Below are positions 60,601 to 64,000 of a stretch of 64,000 bases of DNA, one piece after another. The stretch is from Arbacia lixula (Eukaryota; Echinodermata; Echinoidea; Arbacioida; Arbaciidae): NCBI GenBank assembly GCA_963669155.1, contig OZ022594.1:2763762-2827761 (forward strand), read 5' to 3'. Position 1 is the first letter of the stretch. Each line of letters begins with the position of its first letter. The notes below the pieces were generated by a model, which was given only the letters and a program-made list of their open reading frames with translations, had not been told where the DNA came from and ran no database searches. The translations under genes and the position numbers were made by a program.

Positions 60601-62766
60601 GACGCATCCCGACTTTGAGCACGCAATTTGAAAAAAAAAAAAAAATCGGGTCCGTATAAAGTTTCAACACATATACACATGTATGGGACTATATATACAG
60701 TCAACAACAAAATAAATGGCTTTGATAGCCTGACACAATTGATGTACCAGTAATACGATCTCAATCACATCACCAGCATACTTAACCCGAACTAAAAAAG
60801 CCCCAGGAGTAGTATTTGTCCGCGAGACAACTCAAAGAAACCGCTGATCAAATGGCTTAAACTAGAAAACTCCGTTTGATGGAGACTGCCATTCTATTAT
60901 CAGCTCTGGCCACAAGCTGGCGCTAGTACACAAAGATCGTTCTTTGTCATAGAGTGTCTCAATGTAGCTCTATGTTCTTTGTGTACTAGCGCCAGCTTGT
61001 GGCCAGAGCTGATAACAGAATCAATCGCAGTCTTCATCAAACGGAGTTTTCTAGTTTAAGCCTTTTGATCAGCGGTTTCTTTGAGTTGTCTCGCGGACAA
61101 ATACTACTCCTGGGGATTTTTTAGTTCCAGTTAAGTATGCTGGTGATGTGATTGAGATCGTATTACCGGTACAACAATTGTATCGGGCTATCAAAGCCAT
61201 CCACTTTTTTTAATGTCACACAATGCATAGTCCCATACAGGTGTATACGTGTTGGTTTGAAAGACCTGATTTTTGCTAACGCCGTGTATAAGACGCACCT
61301 GGACTTTGGCGTGATTTTCAAGGGAAGAAACATGCGTCTTATACACCGAAAAATACGGTACTCGGTCTCTGCTGTTCAAGCGAGACAACAGTACATGTAG
61401 GTCACATGTTAACCATATGTGCGCTGAACACAATGTTGTTCTATGCTCTTTGTGTGCATTAAGATAAAGAGTGAAACCACTTTTGAGCATCCGAGCCTAT
61501 GAGTTGTTGCTCACCTAAGCCTGCTCCCAAAGCCCCCAGGTCAGCAGGCAGTCCTCCTGTGCCCCGCCCTCCCCCTAGGCCGCTGGACCCTGGGGTAGGG
61601 GGGTGGTTCAGCATCTCATTCACCTTCTTGCACAGCTCCTCGTCCTTCTCAGCCTTGGGCTCCTGTAGACATAAGAAGGCACGTCGTAATGTAAAGATTC
61701 AGGAATAGAACAATAATTCCAAATTAATATCCGTTAAAGGATAAGCAAGTCATGATTGTTTTTAAAGTTACAATTTTGTAACATCACATGCGAGCTGCTC
61801 TCCCATACATTGTGTGCTGTATGATACCATAGATTGCCCTTTTTCTGTTGTCTGATGAAGGCATAAATCTTTTCCAGAGAGGTGTTTGTTTTCACACTAG
61901 GAACAAATTATGTTGTAGAAGTACTTTTTCTAGGATTGGAAGCAACAACCTCAAGACTATGACATTACATTTCATTCCTTTATTTTGATCATTATCAAAA
62001 CAACAAAAATACTGATCATGGTAAGTCTGACTAGGATTGTAGAATTCTGGTTTTCTGCCTTTTTGTGGACATACATACTGCACAGTCATGTAGATTTTGT
62101 GACAAAGGCTGAGCCTGCAACCCTCCTCTCAATCTCCTAGTCTACGAATAGCGATGGGGACAGACTCTAGACAACAAAAATTTGAAGAAAGAGACCTATG
62201 CGCCAGTTCATAATTACATCACGATCGGACACTCCACTGAATCAAGAATGACTAGGGATTCCATCAATTGATCATAAAGCTGTGTAGGTGGGTTATTTTA
62301 CAGCGTGCCCATACCAACAATAGAAGCAGGCGCACATAGTGGAATGCTCTTTTACTTTCACTACCTTCTCAGAGCTGAATCGCTGTTATCTGCATTATAA
62401 TGGGTGTAAACGTGGTCCACTATCTATGGACATCCCATTTTACTCCATGAGTGGTACAATTGGCCCGAGGTCATTCGTACCAGTAATAATTTGCTCATGC
62501 CCACATTGCAATTATGAGCTCACTTATTTGCCTCTCTGGGGTACATCCACCTAGCACCTATCATTTACAGGATGAAGCACTTTTTCCTTTCTACTGATTG
62601 CATACCTACAATCAATTTATTATTTATGATAAATAGGTGTGTAGCATACCTGCATCCAGAAGAAGAACTTGCGTGCAGACGACTTGAACTTGAGGATGTA
62701 GACCCGGCCAGTGGTGCATTGTGGGACACGCTTGAACTCACAGTCATCAGGGAAGATGATCAAGTC
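51548..62766 (-). CDS. ADRM1: ADRM1/Rpn13 proteasomal ubiquitin receptor, nine exons, 5' end outside window
   Basis: This gene encodes the 19S regulatory-particle subunit that binds ubiquitin through an N-terminal Pru domain and recruits the deubiquitinase UCH37 (UCHL5) through a C-terminal DEUBAD domain. Nine exons (62766-62650, 61662-61515, 59415-59329, 58936-58873, 58575-58289, 57421-57389, 56842-56682, 52271-52169, 51675-51548) join with consistent phase into 1,128 nt, that is 375 codons plus TAA. Hallmarks are [49 protein letters not shown] and the acidic tail ending in MNVD. Human ADRM1 has 407 residues. The first exon here starts at human D72, so about 71 N-terminal residues are missing, presumably to the right. 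The linker between the two domains is Ala/Ser/Thr/Gly-rich as usual. One intron has a GC donor. All motifs are seen directly; the function comes from family knowledge. Confidence 0.95.
51990..52130. repeat. Dispersed repeat family D, copy in ADRM1 intron
   Basis: ccgccaaaggataa, gtgacgtcacttgtgagctg and ccctcctatgttgag match 61,727-61,830 (ccgttaaaggataag, aacatcacatgcgagctgct, ctcccatacattgtg). Confidence 0.6.
52169..52271 (-). CDS. ADRM1: ADRM1 exon: DEUBAD helices [20 protein letters not shown]
   Basis: The exon has 103 nt and matches human [23 protein letters not shown]. The 3' splice site is a tandem NAGNAG (ctcccagcag). Using the second AG reproduces the human QFQQAL junction. The first AG would add one Gln (to 52,274). 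Donor AAAGGAG|GTAAAC gives phase 1. Confidence 0.94.
52498..52580. repeat. 16-bp GC-rich minisatellite, about five units
   Basis: The unit gggcctgccgggcttc is repeated with one or two changes per copy. It lies in an ADRM1 intron and is much richer in G and C than the flanking sequence. Confidence 0.9.
52905..53012 (-). pseudogene. Decayed partial copy of the ADRM1 56,682-56,842 exon 3' end
   Basis: About 100 bp aligns with 56,655-56,755: both contain atgctgagc, gacatgcctg or gatatgcctg, aggaactgtggt, a Ser/Gln-coding stretch and ggactcc. The copy has a changed donor position (GCATAT instead of GCATGT) and substitutions that spoil the reading frame. It abuts the G-rich minisatellite. Confidence 0.75.
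53012..53580. repeat. Minisatellite, eight units of about 65-75 bp, G-rich
   Basis: Each unit contains a poly-G run of variable length, aggggaggctacttactactac, and attcctccttgttttaaagaact. The last motif appears eight times (about 53071, 53131, 53211, 53279, 53349, 53424, 53492 and 53567). In the ADRM1 transcript direction each unit carries a C-rich tract and the sequence GTAGTAAGT, a good 5' splice-site match. Confidence 0.95.
53580..53757 (-). other. Coding-like stretch downstream of the TatD pseudogene
   Basis: The minus strand reads about 57 codons of protein-like sequence containing [20 protein letters not shown] and HSVRHIP before running into the 70-bp tandem repeat. The Cys/His spacing hints at a zinc-binding fragment but is too short to assign. 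It could be part of the same inserted element as the TatD gene. Confidence 0.25.
54010..55933 (-). pseudogene. TatD-type metal-dependent nuclease gene, intronless, two frameshifts
   Basis: A 485-codon frame (55933-54476) starts [20 protein letters not shown], passes through a low-complexity Ala/Ser/Pro repeat (about 54,855-54,925) and enters a TatD/amidohydrolase domain: DSHFHLD (HxH metal site), GVHPKHA and IGEVGLDYS (metal Glu). It breaks near 54,478. A second frame continues [21 protein letters not shown], then [11 protein letters not shown] and [10 protein letters not shown] (metal Asp) to about 54,100, and a third frame carries the usual C-terminus [14 protein letters not shown] and stops at 54,010. 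The order of the three pieces shows one ancestral gene broken by two frameshifts. It sits intronless in an ADRM1 intron on the same strand and is more GC-rich than its surroundings, suggesting insertion of a mobile or retrocopied gene. The long N-terminal part matches no domain I can name. Confidence 0.75.
56682..56842 (-). CDS. ADRM1: ADRM1 exon: first part of DEUBAD domain, GC splice donor
   Basis: The exon has 161 nt and encodes [20 protein letters not shown] through LQSPQFQQ, closely matching human DLASVLTPEIMAPILAN and TLTSPQFQQ. The acceptor is ctttccctgaag. No GT is available at the 3' edge: the exon must end AACAG|GCATGT to keep the conserved QFQQAL junction, so this is a GC-AG intron. 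Confidence 0.94.
57389..57421 (-). CDS. ADRM1: ADRM1 micro-exon (33 nt) before the DEUBAD core
   Basis: The exon lies between acceptor ttcatctag and donor CCAG|GTATGA and encodes [10 protein letters not shown]. It takes over the split codon from the previous exon and passes a single G to the next, giving exact phase 1 to phase 1 continuity. Human ADRM1 has a similar Ala/Pro stretch (VPAGPAG) here. Confidence 0.85.
57717..58144 (-). repeat. Four decayed copies of the ADRM1 58,289 exon end
   Basis: The last 38-40 nt of the exon ending at 58,289, together with its pyrimidine-rich neighbour sequence, recur at 58,108-58,144, 57,943-57,980, 57,812-57,851 and 57,717-57,757. All share the pattern gagctgagaatgctctgtagatcactcagc on the plus strand. 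The copy at 57,943 still encodes [10 protein letters not shown] and keeps a GTGAG donor; the copies at 58,108 and 57,812 have lost the GT, and the copy at 57,717 has GTGGG. Confidence 0.85.
58289..58575 (-). CDS. ADRM1: ADRM1 exon: Ala/Ser/Thr-rich linker and start of DEUBAD region
   Basis: The exon has 287 nt with acceptor gtccaccctag and donor AATT|GTGAGT. About 70 residues of low-complexity Ala/Ser/Thr/Gly linker precede [17 protein letters not shown], which matches human [16 protein letters not shown]. The last 40 nt are echoed four times as decayed copies in the following intron (57,717-58,144). Codons here are GC-rich compared with the flanking introns. Confidence 0.93.
58873..58936 (-). 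CDS. ADRM1: ADRM1 exon: short linker segment
   Basis: The exon has 64 nt with acceptor aaccactag and donor CCCC|GTGAGT. It encodes [16 protein letters not shown] and ends two bases into a Pro codon completed by the next exon. The linker is poorly conserved, so support comes mainly from splice sites and phase. Confidence 0.85.
59329..59415 (-). CDS. ADRM1: ADRM1 exon: conserved [12 protein letters not shown] segment of the linker
   Basis: The exon has 87 nt with acceptor ttttgtgcag and donor CTAG|GTGAGT, and it starts and ends with split Gly codons. It encodes [19 protein letters not shown], parallel to the human linker segment GEGGLQSLLGNM. Phase matches the exons on both sides. Confidence 0.92.
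59575..60563. repeat. Five tandem copies of a roughly 170-bp repeat
   Basis: Units begin near 59,575, 59,697, 59,868, 60,147 and 60,317. Each contains atttgaccttttgacccc, gacctttgaccccatcatcc, a pattern like attacccaaggatcatttgtacc, and gatgcagaaataaagaaatg. The last three end in runs of agaccaacagac. It lies in an ADRM1 intron. Confidence 0.92.
60564..61358. mobile_element. 795-bp foldback (palindromic) transposon inserted in a tandem-repeat unit
   Basis: The two halves are near-perfect inverted copies around a short loop at about 60,936-60,975. Examples are agtacacaaag against ctttgtgtact, ccacaagctggcgcta against tagcgccagcttgtgg, and gacaactcaaagaaaccgct against agcggtttctttgagttgtc. The ends are CCGTAAATTTCGGCGTACAA on the left and the inverted match of AAATACGG on the right. 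Comparison with the empty copy at about 60,096-60,140 (gtgattactaggtctct) shows the insertion point and suggests a TA target duplication, with the left copy now TT. There is no transposase frame, so it is non-autonomous. A TA target is typical of Tc1/mariner; the superfamily is inference. Confidence 0.85.
61515..61662 (-). CDS. ADRM1: ADRM1 exon: end of Pru domain and start of linker
   Basis: The exon has 148 nt and starts in phase 0 after a tgtctacag acceptor. It encodes [18 protein letters not shown], matching the last Pru helix of human ADRM1, followed by a Gly-rich linker. It ends with one base of a Gly codon at donor TTAG|GTGAGC. Confidence 0.93.
61727..61860. repeat. Dispersed repeat family D, second copy in ADRM1 intron
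   Basis: This is the counterpart of 51,990-52,130 in the same orientation. Confidence 0.6.
62650..62766 (-). CDS. ADRM1: ADRM1 exon: second half of Pru ubiquitin-binding domain
   Basis: The exon has 39 codons and is phase 0 on both sides, with acceptor tttatgcag and donor CAG|GTATGC. It corresponds to human residues D72-Q110. The ubiquitin-contact residues F76, D79 and F98 of human ADRM1 are conserved (IIFPDDCEF and LKFK). The fourth contact, L56, would be in the upstream exon, which is not in view. Confidence 0.95.
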
Positions 62767-63949
62767 CTGCATAAAAAAAAATGTATTACCGGGATGAGAA
62801 AGTTCAAGCATAGACCTAGAGAATAAATCATTGGTAGTTTGACACCAAAATTCCTCCTTTTATTTTGTGGGCATCCCTAACCTAGAAATGACGAAATGAA
62901 TGAGATTGAGAGTAAAAATTATGTATTTCATTTTCACTTGAGCATTAGATCTAGACTAGAGTTACGTAAGGAAGACGACCTACAAGTAATTTAATTTTAT
63001 TTAGGCGCATTAAATAGTTATGGTTGTTTCAATTTTTAGGCCGTTCTGAACTTCTGACTTACTTCGTACACACGGCCTACATAATAATAGAGTTTGTAGC
63101 TGGTGCATGTGTGCCCCTTACTGCGACCAGCCCGCTCACGCAGTGAGCGGGCTGCGTTGCACCGAGCATTGGTGCAAGGTAGTCGAGATTAGCAGTGATC
63201 ATTTTAGAAAATATCATCAATTATATTGCGCAAAACTTTAAGCTATTAAACACACTTACGGAGAATACATACATTAATATTTCCGTAGTTGGGTTGAAGA
63301 TGAATTTAGTCCATGATGGGTTTTTTTTCTTGTAAACGAACCACAGTACGGTGGTCAGAATTAATGCAGCTGCGATACATGTATATGAAGATTGCCGACT
63401 TTTTGAAGTTTAAGCGCATGCGAAAGTTCTCTATACGATTCGTGTGTGTTACGTTTTCAACAACAATCCATTACCGTAGCACTCTTTTCACATCGTTGTT
63501 TTTTCCATTTTTTCATTATTATTGGAACAGATTCTATATTCCAATTTTTATTTCATTGTATCTAAAATTTTATTTTGGGGGATTTATTATATTTTGCATA
63601 TTTATGTTTGTCCGTAATTTTTTGTTTTGTTTTGTTTTTAAGAGCCACTTTTTTCAACCCAATAACGCCACCCCGCTAAGCTAGATTTCAATGATGGTGC
63701 AGTGGTGCACGGTATTAGGAAAGTTGGAAGATTCGGAACTATTTCTCTTACAAAATCCTTGATCCGCCACTGAAGTTTATAACATAGAATTTAATTATAT
63801 TTTGGTCACTTCAAATGACACAATTAATGAAAATCAGGTTGATAATTTGTACAATCAAAACAATAAAAAATCACTTTTCTCATGCATATTCATCAATAGC
63901 GCTAAATACGGTCATCAGAGCGAAAGCGTCATCATCATGAATATTATTT
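62767..63949. other. Upstream intron of ADRM1 or flank
   Basis: The upstream Pru exon (human residues about 1-71) was looked for on the minus strand and not found. Two hairpins at 63,120-63,182 and AT-rich sequence are all I see. Confidence 0.5.
63120..63182. repeat. Two adjacent hairpins
   Basis: cagcccgctcac-gca-gtgagcgggctg is a perfect 12-bp stem with a 3-nt loop. It is followed at once by ttgcacc-gagcatt-ggtgcaa, a 7-bp stem. The pair could be a foldback-element end or a structured RNA; I do not recognise it. Confidence 0.6.
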
Positions 63950-64000
63950 TGCGCATGCCTACGAAGTCATTAAACAGCCAAGATGGCAGTCTGGAAGGAC
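63950..64000 (+). promoter_or_regulatory. Possible promoter edge with NRF1-like and YY1-like motifs and an ATG
   Basis: tgcgcatgc (about 63,951-63,959) resembles an NRF1 half-site, and ccaagatggc (63,979-63,988) matches the YY1-type motif often placed over start codons. The ATG at 63,984 opens MAVWKD to the window end. There is too little sequence to tell whether a plus-strand gene starts here. Confidence 0.3.

Overview
This window is animal nuclear DNA. Genes are split into short exons with GT/GC-AG introns, introns are long, and simple repeats, foldback elements and dispersed repeats are dense. There are no bacterial-type operons, rRNA genes or CRISPR arrays. The repeat style (long CT, GT, TTC and CCA tracts and short T-G-A-C-C-T-T-T-G-A-C-C-type intron repeats) suggests an invertebrate deuterostome such as an echinoderm or a relative. 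That placement is inference from general appearance.

Right side (about 51.5-62.8 kb, minus strand): the proteasomal ubiquitin receptor ADRM1/Rpn13. Nine exons in perfect phase run from the middle of the Pru domain (human residue D72) to the stop codon. The exons coding for roughly the first 71 residues lie beyond position 64,000 or were not found. The introns hold four decayed copies of one exon end, a partial copy of another exon next to a 70-bp minisatellite, a frameshifted TatD-type nuclease gene, a GC-rich minisatellite, five tandem copies of a 170-bp repeat, and a 795-bp near-palindromic transposon inserted into one of those repeat copies.

Left side (about 39.05 kb leftwards, minus strand): four exons at 21,661, 17,117, 6,964 and 3,909 join in matching phase. 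They encode an Arg/Ser-rich N-terminus followed by a helical segment resembling the Sec6/EXOC3-TNFAIP2 family. The rest of the gene lies to the left of position 1. A textbook core promoter (CCAAT box, NRF1 site, TATA box, initiator) at about 39.05-39.15 kb, with a 5' exon ending in a strong donor, points the same way and may start this gene.

Plus strand, left half: several short open segments flanked by good splice sites (about 5.94, 6.39, 12.35, 20.29, 28.1, 31.6 and 35.1 kb) look like exons of one or more genes nested antisense in the big introns. I could not name them. One encodes a clear membrane-spanning helix.

The remaining sequence is intron or intergenic DNA with microsatellites, inverted-repeat elements (one pair with TTAA ends, piggyBac-like), two tRNA-derived SINE-like copies and several dispersed repeat families with more than one copy here.
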